Numbered from the stretch's first letter, positions 44,221 through 56,390 are shown. The stretch is DNA of 64,000 nt from Torymus aiolomorphi (GCA_036365515.1 CM070874.1:114931235-114995234); one strand, 5' to 3'. Numbers and translations: made by a program. Notes: generated from the letters alone by a model not told the origin.

Positions 44221-44409
44221 TAGTTTCTTTGTAGTCTTCAATATCTCATTGTATTTATATGCGTTAGGATTAGTTTTCTCATCGAATGTGATAGTATTTA
44301 TAAGGCGTTTTGTAAAATCATTAAACTTATAATACTCTATTAAATATCATTTTTTTAAACAACGTATTTTTACTTATTCAGTCTTAGAATTTTATAAAAA
44401 CAAACCAAA

Positions 44410-46523
44410 ATGCCGATCGATTTAGAAACCGAAATGTTACATTTAACATTACGTTTATATAGTAACCCGGTAATACCACGAAATGTCGTGCAACTATTCG
44501 TTGACACTCTTATAAACTTTACCAATACTACGTTAATGAATTTTATTGAACAAGAAGTAAAAATTCGATCAGCAAATAATTATCAGGTATTAAATGATAT
44601 TCGTAGATTGTTTCAATATTCAAAAGAAATTCTCGACAAATTTTCTAACAAATATCTTAGATTCAAAACATACGAAGAAAAAGGTCTTCTGATCATGCCT
44701 CAAGAATATTCTATAGGAAGTATATACAGCCAAAATCCACCTGAAAATTTGAGTGTATCAATTCGACAAGAAAATTTCAATGCACAATACATACCACTAA
44801 AATGGAGTCTAAAATTACTTTTAGAAATACCAGGAGTATTTGATTTACTAAAAACATACATGAAGGATTTAGAAACCGAAACAAATTTAATCAGCAATTT
44901 CATACAAGCGGATTTATGGAAAAAGATTCGTAATGATTTTGAAAATAAATTATGTATTCCATTATTTATATATGAAGACGACTTCGAAGCTGGAAACGCA
45001 TTAGGATCACACGCAGGAAAAAACAAGTTGGGAGGCGTGTATGCGACAATACCACGCTTTCCTCCGTATATAGTATCGCAATTAAATAACATTTTAACAG
45101 CTCTATTCTATGCAAAAGATCACAAAAGTTTTGGAAATTATAAAATATTTAAAAAATTAATAGATGAACTAAACATACTTAGAAGCGACGGTTTAACTAT
45201 ACGTATACACAACAAGGAAATAAAAGTATACTTTCAATTGGCATTAGTTTTAGGAGATAATTTAGGTTTAAACGAAAACTTGGGCTTTGTTGAAAATTTT
45301 GCGTTTGGAAGACCATGTAGGATATGCAAAGTTCCTGTACACGATTTCGCGGATGTAATTACAGAAAACGAAGCATTACTACGAACACGTGAATCATATG
45401 ATGAGGATTGTAGAAAAAATAATCCATCTGAAACAGGTATACGCGAAAATGTGTATTTCACAAGGTTTCCGGATTCCATATAACAGAAAATTTGAGTTTG
45501 GATTTGATGCATGATCTGCTAGAAGGTGTAGCTAATTATACAATGCTTCAAATTTGTAACGATTTGATTTATAAAAAAAAATGTATCACTCTTCAATTTT
45601 TAAACAACAGAATTGATAACTTTGAATGCAGTCAAGAAGAAATGTCCAATAATATTCCAACTTTGAAAAAAAAGCATATTCAACAAAATAAGAAAATCAA
45701 GATGTCAGCTTCTGAAATGTTAAATTTTACAAGATATTTTAGTTTACTCGTCGGCGATAAAATTCCAGAAGATGACGATACATGGCAATTATATATTCTA
45801 TTGAGAAAAATCATGGCAATACTAATATCGCCAAGATATGTAATGGGTCATTTACTTTCGCTAGAAATATTGATTCCTGAATTTTTATCAATGTATACAT
45901 CGTTGTACGGAAGACTGAAATATAAGTTTCATAACATGACCCATATTTTACGAATTTTAAAGCAAAATGGTCCATTAGTTCTCTTTTGGACTATGCGCTT
46001 GGAATCAAAACATCGCCAGCTTAAGCTATCTGCAGTATCCACAAGCAGTCGGGTAAATTTATTAAAAACAATAAATTTACGGAGCCAATTAAGATTAGCG
46101 TACATGCGATTATCCCAAAATCTGTTTACTGATGAGATAATTTACAATAGTTACGAATCTATTGATTTACATTATCGAAAAATGTATTTCCCTACTGCTA
46201 CCGAAAATGAAAATATCATATCCACTTCTCATGTACAATTTCGTGGAATCACATATCAAGTAAATATGATTTTCGTAATTGAAATGGATGGCGATAATAT
46301 GCTTTTCGGGAAAGTCAATGACATATTTATAAAAGAGAAAAATATATATTTACTAGTGAAACCTCTCAAACCTATATATTTTGATGAACACTATTATGCT
46401 TATTGCGTAGAAATGGTTAATGTTTTGATTTTAAAAGATACTAGTAAATTACCAGATGTTCATTCATGCATACTTGTAACAAAAAATAATGATTTGTATG
46501 TTGCGACGAAATATATTTTATAA
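44410..46523 (+). pseudogene. CMC transposase, ~700 aa, one frameshift
   Basis: ATG at 44410. The first 357 codons contain LFIYEDDFEAGNALGSHAGK (residue ~190) and LALVLGDNLGLNE (~281), whose aspartates are candidate catalytic residues. A CRICKVPVHD zinc-type motif follows (~305). A one-base loss near 45462 moves reading to the frame that is open from 45492 to 46523: NLSLDLMHDLLEGV, KMSASEMLNFTRYF, KFHNMTHILRI and TMRLESKHRQLK (candidate Glu). The C-terminus has a beta-rich region. I recognise it as the animal EnSpm/CMC-type transposase from these motifs and the CACTG ends; the catalytic assignment is inference. Confidence 0.7.
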
Positions 46524-47213
46524 GTAATGTATATATTTTTATAAAAGGTACCCTTTCCAAAATAAACCATAAAATAAACAATAAATAGACAGTTTTATAC
46601 ATCCCCGCATTGCGCCGTGCATTGCATTACCTATTATAGGCTTTGTTTTCTAGTTTCTATTAAAGATTTTACATCCAGTCTAGTTTCTGTGCTTCGCACG
46701 GCAAGATAATTGCAGCAGTGAACTACTTTTAAAAAACTCATACAATTATTAAAAGTAATGTGGATTTTTACATATAACTCACTGTATCGAAATTTCTTTT
46801 ATAATTATTATTTATTATATTTTTATCAATATAAATTCTTACATTCTTTAAGTTTTATCTTTTAAGCGGATTGTAAATATTATTTTAATTATTTGTTTCT
46901 ATCAACGACTGTTGTGTAGTATTAATAATCTGAATATTTAATAAAAAATATGATAATATCATCAATCCTTTTTTACGTTTTACAAAATAAAAGAATTCAT
47001 ATTTTGGATTTAAAAATGAGTAAGCTATCTTCACAAGAGATACGTTATTTCTAACTGTGGAATACTGTTGCCTCTACTGCATGTGCATCCAGTTGACTGT
47101 ACCGGATCTAGTCCTGTAGCTGCTACAGGACAAACAAAGTATGCCTTACTGGATACGCCATACCGGAGTGCTCCTGTAGCTGGTACAGGAATTTTCTGTA
47201 GCCACAACTTTGT
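46524..47213 (+). other. CMC 3' non-coding end with sub-terminal repeats
   Basis: AT-rich sequence, then clustered TCCTGTAGC/GCTACAGGA and GTACCGG/CCGGAGT words at 47097-47195, then the partial terminal repeat. Confidence 0.6.
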
Positions 47214-48260
47214 TATAGTCTGCTGTGAAGGGACGCGGCCGCTTTCTCCTAAGCGTAGGTTAGGTCGGATTTTTGAGTGAAACTATTGGTCACCTAACGC
47301 TTTAAGACAACCCTCACTCAATCAGTTTCAAATGCTGATTTGTTAATGAGGCTTGAATATTTAGAAATGGCATGGTTTATTTAATAAACAGTGGATAGCT
47401 AAAATTATGGGTTTAATGTTAAATTGAATACAAATAATCTTTTTTAATGCAATGCATTTTCTAAAATAAACTATTGCTTGTGTATATTTTAATAAAACAT
47501 GAAAGCAGGCGGAGTTAATACAAATTCTGTGAACTATTGTTTTGGATTTACATGATAGAAAGTTTAATCGTAAAACTGATTCAAACAAGGTATAAAATAG
47601 ATTAAAACTACTGTAAAAGTCATTGAGATATTATGAAGTAAATTGGTTTATAAATTTCGCAAGAATTGAAAGAAAAGAATAAGTAATAAATAAAATTTAC
47701 ACATTTTTGAATGATATCTGAATTCTAGTATGCTCTTGTACTATTATTCACTGAAATTTTTCTTTTATTTAATTTACATCAAACACTGAAAGTATAGAAA
47801 TAAGAAATACGCATTTTCTTAAGAATCATTAACAATATTTTAGATGAAAGAAACGTACGCAATCGTTGAGCCAGAACAGATGTCGTTGTATATGAGTAGA
47901 ACTACAGGGTTTCCTCAGTTTATTGGTTTTCGAGTACTTGTGAAAATTTCGATGTATATACGAGGACCGAGAAAGCTATCGTCTACAGATGTCTGGGTCT
48001 AGGAATTAGGCCCTGGGAAAAGAGAAATTTTCATCACCGCCTTCTCGAGAAACTTAGGTCTGGTCAGTGTTTACTTCATAATTCAAATTCTGTACTCCTT
48101 CCTTTTCTGCTTTAAGATCAAATTGTATTTTTTTACAATACTCGTAACTTTTTTTCAATTTTCTTGTAGGTAGTTCATTTATATTAATTTATATCGACAT
48201 CGATATTATCTTTAAGCAATGTTGCCATATGTGTAACACTGTTTTCAAGTACACCCGTTT
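47214..48260 (-). repeat. Copy R LTR-like block and gag fragment
   Basis: Partner of 15876-16632 plus 17142-17330. The gag fragment is at 48090-48260 in reverse (gcagaaaaggaaggagtaca on the minus strand). No solo LTR is present at 47390. Confidence 0.7.
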
Positions 48261-48304
48261 ATTTTTTTAAACAAAATACATGAATTTAATGTTTACTCAA
48301 TAAT

Positions 48305-48417
48305 TATTACTCAAACATTTGTATGTTGTTAAAAGAAGAGTGTTTTTGTATAATGTTTTAAAATAAGTTATTTTAATTTCTTTCCATAGATTACATAGAA
48401 AACAAGAAGGTTATTTT
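48305..48417 (+). repeat. ~110-bp direct repeat flanking copy R, right
   Basis: ttactcaaacatttgt ... tataatgttttaaa ... catagattacatagaaaaca; see 38328-38440. Confidence 0.65.
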
Positions 48418-51014
48418 TGTAGTCTAATTATCGAATTACTGAAAGTAATGAACTACATAACAGATAACAGTTAGCACCAAATAATCAACGGATCAAGAAC
48501 GGCCACAAAAACCGACATAATCCTTCATTTTAATACCAAAAATACCATCCATTAAATCTCCCATTATAAACGAACCTCCTTAAAACCATCTCAACTGCCC
48601 TTCCGAGAACCGCCGACATACCTTGCCATTACCTGCGATTACGAAAAGCCCCCCCCCCCCGCCTTCCCCTAAAAAATTAACCGCCGCCTCTCATTCTCCG
48701 TACTTACGCACGCACGTAATCCGCGATTAATTCTCTCCCGCTGCAGCCATTACGCGGAAAAGCAACATTAGACGTTATACGCCTGTACAATGCTAACCGA
48801 GCGATAACTCGACGAGCGGCTAATTTTGCGCAATGATTGGAAGCCACTTGTCGTTTTTATTCGAAGTGTATACCTACGCGGCGCCTCGTATTTGCATGCG
48901 CGCACACAGACGAGGTGCGTTATTGCCTCACAGCGGTGAGTGTCGTGCGGACGATTAATTCGAATTTTCGTTTAGGTTAGAAAGGGTTTGGAAAGAGGGA
49001 GATGTAGATATCGCGCGGTTTAGTTTAATTAAAAGTAATTCGGTGCGCCGGGTTTCGGGTCGCTCTCGAAGGAATTCGAAGCTAGCGCTATCGGCGGGAT
49101 TAATCTAACAATTACTTTGCTTAATTAATTAAGCGCTGATTGACTTTGTGGGTAATCTTTTATATTATTGGCCGATAATATAGCAAGGGGGATTGGTATT
49201 ATTGTGCTCGATTTAAGTGGGTCTAATAGGGTAGTTACTATAAGAGCTGAGAGAAGTTTAAGGCGAATGTTGCGCGCGTTCGACGCTGTGCTGCTGCTAC
49301 TTGATTAGAAAATTACACTTGAGCATTAGCCGAGTGTAAAAAATCTCATGTAAAGTAGGTACCTTGCTTAATCCACGCTCGGGCTCGAGTTGTCGAACAT
49401 ACAGTAAAACACGCGTTTCACAAGAACTATACTATTGACATTTGGAATTTTTTATAATGCTAACGTAAAATTCTATGTCAAATTGCTTTTATTTCTTTCA
49501 TTCCTTCTAAAAAAGGAATTAAACAGTTTAAAATTTCACATTACTATATAAATACATTCGATTAAAAATCGTTATACCGGCGATCGCTCGGCGTGGCACG
49601 GGTGCCATCGCGCCGTTGTACACACACATAGTTACACGAGCGTCGCTGGCGCCGCTCGCATAAATTAATTACGACGAGGCGGACGCTTAACGACCTGTTA
49701 CGAACCGTCCGGCGAAACCGCAGGGGACGTATGCATGTATGTACGTGAACTTTAAGGCGCCCTTGAAAATCACTTTGCGGATTCAGTGAAGTTGTGGGTA
49801 TTGGATGTGGAGGGTATTGAGGGGTTAGTTTTGATTTGCATTTATTTTGTGATAAGGTTCTTTGAAATGCCGCGTAGTAGCTTTTAGATATCGTAGAATA
49901 AGGATTATTTTCTATGAATCGATTATATTTATAAGACTACCGTGCATTGCATTTTTTAAAATTAAAATTAGTTTTCATTTTTTGCGGTTATTATCGTCAG
50001 TGTACAGATATATAAATTAACTATTTTTCTAACATTATACTTTTGTTAAATAAATTATATTTTAATAACGTTTTTTTTGTTCGATTACGTAAGATTTAAT
50101 GCAAATATACAAAATTTATATAATGTGTTTGAATCTTATTTGTAAAGTAATGGTTTTAAATGTAATTTTCAGTGAAAAGTTATGCCGAATGATTCAGATT
50201 ACGTTTGAATTGATATTTCGAGCATCATACCCAAAATTAAGTAATAATTACGCACCATAAATCTTGCACCTAAAAATCCAAACCTAAACGCAGCCAAACT
50301 CTCCTCCTGACGATTTAATTATGCAATCTACTAAATTCACACGAGCCCTCTTACCATAAAATTGAATGGCTATACACGAAACCTATACCTCCTGCTCTCC
50401 TTCCTCGAAAGCATATTCAAATTAAATTCCGCGCTCCCACACACACACAAGTCTAACTCACCTCCGCTCCCCTTTTTTCACCACCCACTCTATACCCTTA
50501 CACTTTTTCGCGATATACCTCGAACGTATTAAATTGACCGCACTGCTCTTATATACACCCACAAAAAGCCGGCATGCACGCGGCGATCGCTTATATTTCT
50601 ATTTCCCAGCGCGCGGCGTCCCCTCGTCTTCCTTCCCTTTCCGGGCGGTATCAGATGATCCCTCGCGGTGCGCGCGGGCCTCGCGTCTCGTTATCAGCGG
50701 GGCTACATCTTATTTTAAGCGCGCCGCGCGCGCCTGACGTTTCTATGCGCGCGCTATGACGGCCGGCCGGCGCTCGAGACGCAAATTGACCGCGAGTGTA
50801 CACACATGTATATATGTACGGGACAACGTGGGAAAGGAGTGCTTGTGCGACGCGCGGTGAGTCTTTTTGCGACCGAAGGTGAGGCTTTTTTTGGGGTAGG
50901 GAACGGGAGAGGGAGTAAATACGTGGTTGTAGGAGGGATTAGCGCTAGAGATTATTGACCAAGTGCAGTACCCGCGCGCACGAGGATGTTATAAGTATAC
51001 TTATAACTCCCCTG
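48418..51014. other. Non-coding DNA with GC islands
   Basis: Cores near 48720-48960, 49570-49760 and 50540-50800. C-rich left flanks at 48490-48720 (including C11 near 48651) and 50250-50540. G-rich right flanks at 48950-49270, 49770-49870 and 50825-50945. ORFs over the cores are composition artefacts. Confidence 0.5.
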
Positions 51015-51272
51015 TAGGGGAGAGCGGGGCACGATGGGCTTGGCGGGTGAGTTGGGCAGTCGTACTGTGACAAAATAAATTACTTTTACAAAGTGGTTTA
51101 ATTTTTTATACGTTATTAAATGCTTACCTTTTGCCCAACTCATTCTTAAATAAAAAGATCTGATTATAATTTTATAAGAATTATTACAAATTTAGACCTC
51201 AAAAATGCGATGCTTTCCATTTTTATAAGCCTTGTCTAGAATAGTATATTACGATATTTTATAGCAAGTTTA

Positions 51273-51423
51273 CCTAGGTCCGCTGTCACGCCTATTTGTG
51301 CCTTAAGCAGTCTATTTTTGCACCGTGATGAGATTAGCGCACGAGCATGGCGAGTGCGATAAACAGGGTGCAATAATCGACTACTTAAGTCACGGATAGG
51401 CGTGACCTAAGTGCGGACTTAGG
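51273..51423. repeat. Large hairpin, unit E of the GAGCG-apex family
   Basis: Outer cctaggtccgc / gcggacttagg and inner arms 51286-51324 / 51366-51405 (tcacgcctat...ttgcacc with complement). The apex is gcgcacgagcatggcgagtgcg (51337-51358). The sequence AATAGTATATTACG lies upstream, as in units A and D. Confidence 0.7.
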
Positions 51424-51436
51424 TCACACCGTGCTA

Positions 51437-52544
51437 CACTGAGAAAAATTTTTTGGAATAATTATGAGATGATTGGTTAAAATTACTATACTGTACGCAC
51501 AATCTGACCACAGACTAGTAAAACTGACCTATTTATTAGATTTCTAATCATTTTTACAGTTTGACTAAGAAAAACTACAAGAAAAGTATTGTAAAATTTA
51601 ACATAAAAAAGTTGGAAAAATTATTAGGCAGTATAGTAAAAATCACAAGTCATAAATTTTACCAGGCAACTGGCAAATATTCTTAGACTTTATAAAAATT
51701 TTTCCTATAGAGCTGACAGAATTTACAAGACAGTATAGTAATTTTTACGATATATACAGTATATGTGCAGCGCTGCGCATGCGCGCTATAAACAAAACAC
51801 GAGGGCATGCGCGCTTAACTCGTCATAACCTGCAATGATGTAGCCCTAACAACTAATTTAAAACGACTAGCCCTTTAGCAAGCGCGCTACACGCGCAGAG
51901 GGCAATGTGCTTTTGTATTTAGCGCCGTAATTTCCCTTCGGCAATGTCCACCAATAAGAATCGATTTTATCGTTTCCCAATATGGCCGTCCTTCAATTTC
52001 AATATGGCAGCCTCCAGTACGCCATGGCTCTTTTATAATAGGATATAATTTCAGTATAAATAACTTTAATTAACACTCGTATAATTTATTAATTAATTAA
52101 TTCAAATAATTCTCTATGTATTCATTACAAGATTATTTTAAAAATACGTGAAGAACGAATTCACTTTAAGAGTGTCAGTATAATGTAACATATGTAGACG
52201 ATTCGGATTATCAACACGTAAGTGTACGCAGTGGTGCAGTCGGTAAGAAGTTCGCCTTTCAACTAGGAGACCCAGGTTTGATTCCCCGCCCCGGAGGTTT
52301 TTTTTCATCATAATATTTATTTAAAATTTATTTCTTGATATTTATTCATATGCGTTCTCTTGTGGGAAAGTATATAACAATTGGCTAAAAATAATTTTTT
52401 TTCTGTATTTTTCGGGCATTTACAAAAATTACTATACTGGTTAATAAAAATTACTAGATGGACAGTCTGTGGTCGGATTCTAAAACTAATATAGTAAAAT
52501 TTCTCTAAGTTCTTTGTAAATATTCCAAAACTCTTCTCTCAGTG
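51437..52544. mobile_element. CACTG-ended CMC-type MITE carrying a tRNA-like unit
   Basis: Starts CACTGAGAAAAATTTTTTGG and ends CTCTTCTCTCAGTG, with TA on both sides. Inner paired words are cacagactag / acagtctgtgg, plus repeated actatactg-type words. No transposase. The tRNA-like unit is at 52225-52305. Confidence 0.75.
52225..52305 (+). tRNA. tRNA-like unit (pol III A and B boxes plus T8), degenerate
   Basis: The A box TGGTGCAGTCGG (52232-52243) is perfect to consensus and the B box GGTTTGATTCC (52275-52285) has one change. T8 at 52298-52305 would act as a pol III terminator. A stem TCGCCT/AGGAGA with a 7-base loop TTCAACT could be the anticodon arm (CAA). The other stems are weak. It is distinct in sequence from 33890-33962 but shares the same layout. 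Confidence 0.6.
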
Positions 52545-53247
52545 TATATAAAATAAATTAATCGTCAATAACTTTTAAACTGCGTGTATTTGAAGTTTGT
52601 CTTATGAACTTTCAATAGACCATCCAATAGCGCCGAGGGTTTAAAAAAAAAGATATAACTGAATTTGAAAAGAGTTGAAAATGGGGCACGGCGGGCATGG
52701 CTGGTGGGGTATGGTGAGCGCATCGGCGGCCGCGCAACAGCTAGCGTTACGTTTCAGAGTTTATATATAATGTAATAAAAACGGTTAGGAACTACAAAAG
52801 AACAGTGATAGAGGTAAGAATCGGAGTGATGATCAGCTTCAATTGGCTATTGTGCAATGACCGCAAAATAATTTGCAATTGTCATGGGTTTATGTTTATT
52901 GTTAAAATAAAATCTGACTATTAGATTGCTAAGTTACTTGAAATGTGACGTGCAAAACAAATGTATTATAATTTAAAAGTAAGAAATTTTAATTCTAAGA
53001 ATAATTTATATCGAATCAGTGAATGGAAATCTTATTTAGTGCACGTGCTCACCGTGCCCCACAGGTGGGGAAAATGGGTTTTTTCAAAGGCACTCTAAAT
53101 AAATTAGCTTTTTTGACGCGTATAAAATTTTTTTCGATTCTTTACATTCTCTTCTCCAGAATTATCGTCTTATATGTTTTGTTAGTGTAACATAAAAATT
53201 AAAAAATGTTTATAAAGTTAGGGTGCCCGTCATGCCCCCCTCTCCCC

Positions 53248-55400
53248 TATACGTGAAATGTGTGAAAGGGGAGAGTGTCGTGGTGTGGTTAGGAGTGATC
53301 TTGATAGAGAGGGAGAGGGAATGTAACGGTGAGTGCGAGGTGATGAATTTGAAAATGGAAGTTGTGGGCTGTCCGGAAGTTTATATGCTAAGGCTGTGCG
53401 GGATGGGTTTATGATGACGCGGTAGTCGGGGAAGTGGGTAGTATATCTGCGTTGTATTAACGTATGGCATGTGTATTGAATGGAGAAGCGTCGGGATTCG
53501 AGTGAAAATGTTTTTAGTATTGGATTATAGAAATTTGCAGATATATTATGGATGTAAAAGCTGCGTATTATGTTGCTACTTCCTCGAAATTATTTTATTT
53601 TATGGTTGTATGAGTCGCAAGGTTATTTTAGACTATTGTGGACTTAGGCGTAATGAAGTTCATTGATAAAAACAAAAAGATTAAAAAATCTGAAAGTACA
53701 TCTGAATAATAAAATTAAGTTTCTCTAATAAAAATTAGACGTTATAAAGGCCGTGCAAATATTGTATACGTACGATTACATAACTAACTTTAATGTATAA
53801 TAGTGAGCAACGCATAATTATATAGTAAATCAAGTTCTAAAACAAAACCCAAAACCTCGTAACCTTTTAAAAATCCCTCTTATCTTCCACACAAACCTAC
53901 ATTTCCCTTCCATTATCTAAAAAAAAGAACACGAGCTCCAACAAATCCAGCTCGCATTTACATACACGTATATCCCATACACCGAACCTTGCATATACAT
54001 ACATCGGCGCAGCGCGAGATGACAGATTCGAGGGGGAGATTTTCGCGGGAGCTGTATACGCCGCGCGGCTGTCCAGCGGCGCGGCTGACGTTACAATGAG
54101 CAAACGCACCTGCCGCGAGGAGAGCAAATGCGCCGCTTGTAATTGGAGCCGCGGCCCTACTGCTACTCCCGCTCTTTGCCCTGTCATTCTGATTCGCGCG
54201 CATTTTGTTTTTATTGCGGAGGAAAGAACGCGTGTTTCGCTCCTTTGGGAGGGTATTCAGGAGTTTTTTTTTCGGGAGGAGGTGGTTTTTGCTGCTGCTT
54301 TTGTCGGAGATTTGTTGAGATAGGGAGGGGGTGGGGGATTTTTGCGAGGCTGAATGTGAGGAGGGGTATTGAAAGTGGTTGGGAGTGAAAAATTGGGGTG
54401 GAGGTATTACGGAAACTGACGTATTAAAGGTATGCTAGCGGGAGGAAAATAGTGAACTGAATATTCAAGGCATACCCATGTTTAATGTTTATTAATTTGA
54501 ACAAGCTATTTAATCGATTTTATTTTATTTGTTGGAAGAAGTCCAAGTATTCTAGTAATTTTGAAAGACAGGAATCTATTCGATAATTATTTCATAAATG
54601 TATAAATTTTTATTGCACAAACAAATAAACAATTTTATCTAATTAAAATATTCGCTAAAAAAAATTACTTTTCTATTCACTTCATAAATCACCTCCCTCA
54701 CCATACCAACAACTATCCAATAAACCACACCAAGTAATTAATAAACACAACGCACATATCTCCCAACACCACCGATAGAGCTAAAAAGCTCGTCTAATCT
54801 CGGGGACAAAAAGCTCTTTCACACTCCCGAGCGTCTCCGAAGGCCTCGTGGGAACAGCACAAAACGCGCGCGCGTAATAAGTGCACTTGCGCTCTTCCCT
54901 AGAACGGGATTTCACGTACCCACACACACGGTCTCTCGGCATATAACGGACTGCCTACCTATACCTCCTTCTCCTCCGCTGCACTTGCGGCGATCGACGC
55001 GCGCGATATTTGCGAGTCGTCGCACGTTTCTTCCATTATCGGCGGCCCGTAAATAAAGACGCGAGAGCGCGCGGATTAGAGTTGCATCCTAAATAAGAGC
55101 CGCCTCCCGCCTTCGATGCCGGCCAGCGTGTATAAGAGCTTTACGAGCGCGGCGGCGGCGGCGGGTGGAGTGTGTGTGTATAAGTTAATCTGAGGTGGGA
55201 AGCTACGTAGCGGTGGCTTCCTGGTGCGGAGGCGAGCTGAGTTGGGGGTGCAAAGTGGCTTGTTGATGCGAGAGGGGAGAGATGGGAGAATTGATGTGGA
55301 GTTAAGAAGGTTAAGATTTAGAGGTGGTGTTGGGGTTTGATGGTTCGGTAAGAGATGAGGTTGTAATTTGTGGCCACGCTTACAAAATTTACATTTGATC
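53248..55400. other. Non-coding DNA with two GC islands
   Basis: 53250-53460 is the G-rich flank of the island at 50.5 kb. Further islands have cores at ~53990-54230 and ~54800-55160, C-rich left flanks (53840-53990; 54670-54790) and G-rich right flanks (54230-54410; 55150-55350). No gene is secure. Confidence 0.5.
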
Positions 55401-56029
55401 AGTTCGAAATTTCAACCAATTAGTACAATTATTTATTAGTTAAATTGTCAAAAGATTATATTTATTTCTTTTGATAAAAAAGTTATTTAAAAAAAACTTG
55501 CGTTTTTATTAAAAAATGTTTGGCATCGATAGCGGAAACCACCACAATGCGAGCAGCGATCGATACATTGTTATTCATGAATTGTGAAATTTGTCTATTC
55601 GAATACGTTGTTGATATTGAAATAGCTTAAAAAGAAAAGGTAAGTTATGAAACTAGAGCTCAGACTTTCAAATTAATAAAATATTTATTGATCTAGAAAC
55701 TATCAATTTAATTTGTGACTCATATTTTCTGGAGATCACAGATATTTCGCCAATCGCAATGTCTTAAAAATATAATTTATTCTAAATTTAAGTTTATAAA
55801 TTGTGACAAACTCAACGAACATTTTCTTTAAATATATGAAAATATCAATTTTTCTATTTATTGTTTATCTAACATGACGATAATTTTCTAATCCTTTAAA
55901 ATTATTATTTCATTTTATATAAAGATTCAGCATAAAAGACATTTTTTTAAGAGTAAAATCATAAAATCGTCGTTATTGAGTGTTTATTCACTGGCGAACT
56001 ATTCATTCACTGGCGAAACGTATTTAGAT
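55401..56029. other. AT-rich spacer
   Basis: No gene, RNA or repeat recognised. Confidence 0.5.
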
Positions 56030-56390
56030 ATGTGCGACAACGAAAATGCAAATTTTTTTAAAATAATTTTTTTCTGAAAAATAAATTAAGATAATCTCTT
56101 AAAATTTTAACCAAATATAGTCTTCAATGGGTTTAATAAGTGGTTACAATTTTAAGTCGATAAATCAAGTCTTCTCTGAAAAAAAGCGATTCGAAAATTA
56201 AAAAAAAATTTTTTTAACCTCAAATATCTTTTTTCGTAATTGACCGATTTTTTTGGGCAACGAACTCGATCTGAAGATATATAAAAGCTACATCTGTGCT
56301 AAATTTCAGGACGATTGGATAATTTTTACTCTTGTTATCGTGCGATAACGAAAACGCAAATTATTTCTAAAATAATTTTTGTTTAAAAAG
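56030..56390 (+). repeat. Helitron-like internal repeat unit, isolated copy
   Basis: Contains ttttaacctcaaatatcttt, gggcaacgaactcgatctga and ttttactcttgttatcg, as at 14770-15350. No CA tract or hairpin follows, so it is truncated. Confidence 0.65.

Larger units (their letters stand above)
41209..47213 (+). mobile_element. CMC (CACTA/EnSpm-like) DNA transposon, ~6 kb, two genes
   Basis: Left end CACTGAGAGAAAAACAAAG. The right end CAACTTTGTTATAG matches the inner part of the left repeat, but the outermost CTCTCAGTG is missing. Sub-terminal TCCTGTA/TACAGGA words occur at both ends (41256-41330 and 47110-47190) in both orientations, as expected for transposase binding. It carries a spliced SAM-like gene (42054-44220) and a transposase (44410-46523), both plus strand. 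It inserted into copy R; copy L keeps the joined sequence near 17320. Confidence 0.75.
38835..48260 (-). mobile_element. Gag-bearing non-autonomous element, copy R, split by CMC transposon
   Basis: Reverse-orientation partner of copy L. From right to left: gag fragment and LTR-like block (48260-47214), CMC insertion (47213-41209), leader (41208-40447), intact gag (40446-39652), 3' region (39651-38835). It lacks the solo LTR, mariner and Penelope insertions of copy L and so provides their empty sites. Confidence 0.7.
51017..53247. mobile_element. 2.2-kb element with GGGGAGAG terminal repeats
   Basis: Left end GGGGAGAGCGGGGCACGATG; right end is the complement of GGGGAGAGGGGGGCATGACG. TA lies on both sides. 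Inner GGTGGGG / CCCCAC words recur near 52680-52710 and 53050-53070. No transposase. It contains a hairpin (51273-51423) and a CACTG MITE (51437-52544). It interrupts the G-rich flank of the 50.5-kb island, which resumes at 53250. Confidence 0.65.

Noticed and set aside
15876..48260. Inverted repeat as an assembly artefact
   Set aside because: The copies differ by several percent and by independent, precisely bounded insertions, so they are two real loci.
50534..50759. Overlapping Arg/Ser-rich ORFs in the GC island
   Set aside because: Composition artefact of a CpG-rich core; no domains, and overlapping frames are equally open.
53897..54388. Several Ala/Arg-rich ORFs on both strands
   Set aside because: All frames are open in a GC-rich island flanked by skewed sequence; no coding signature.
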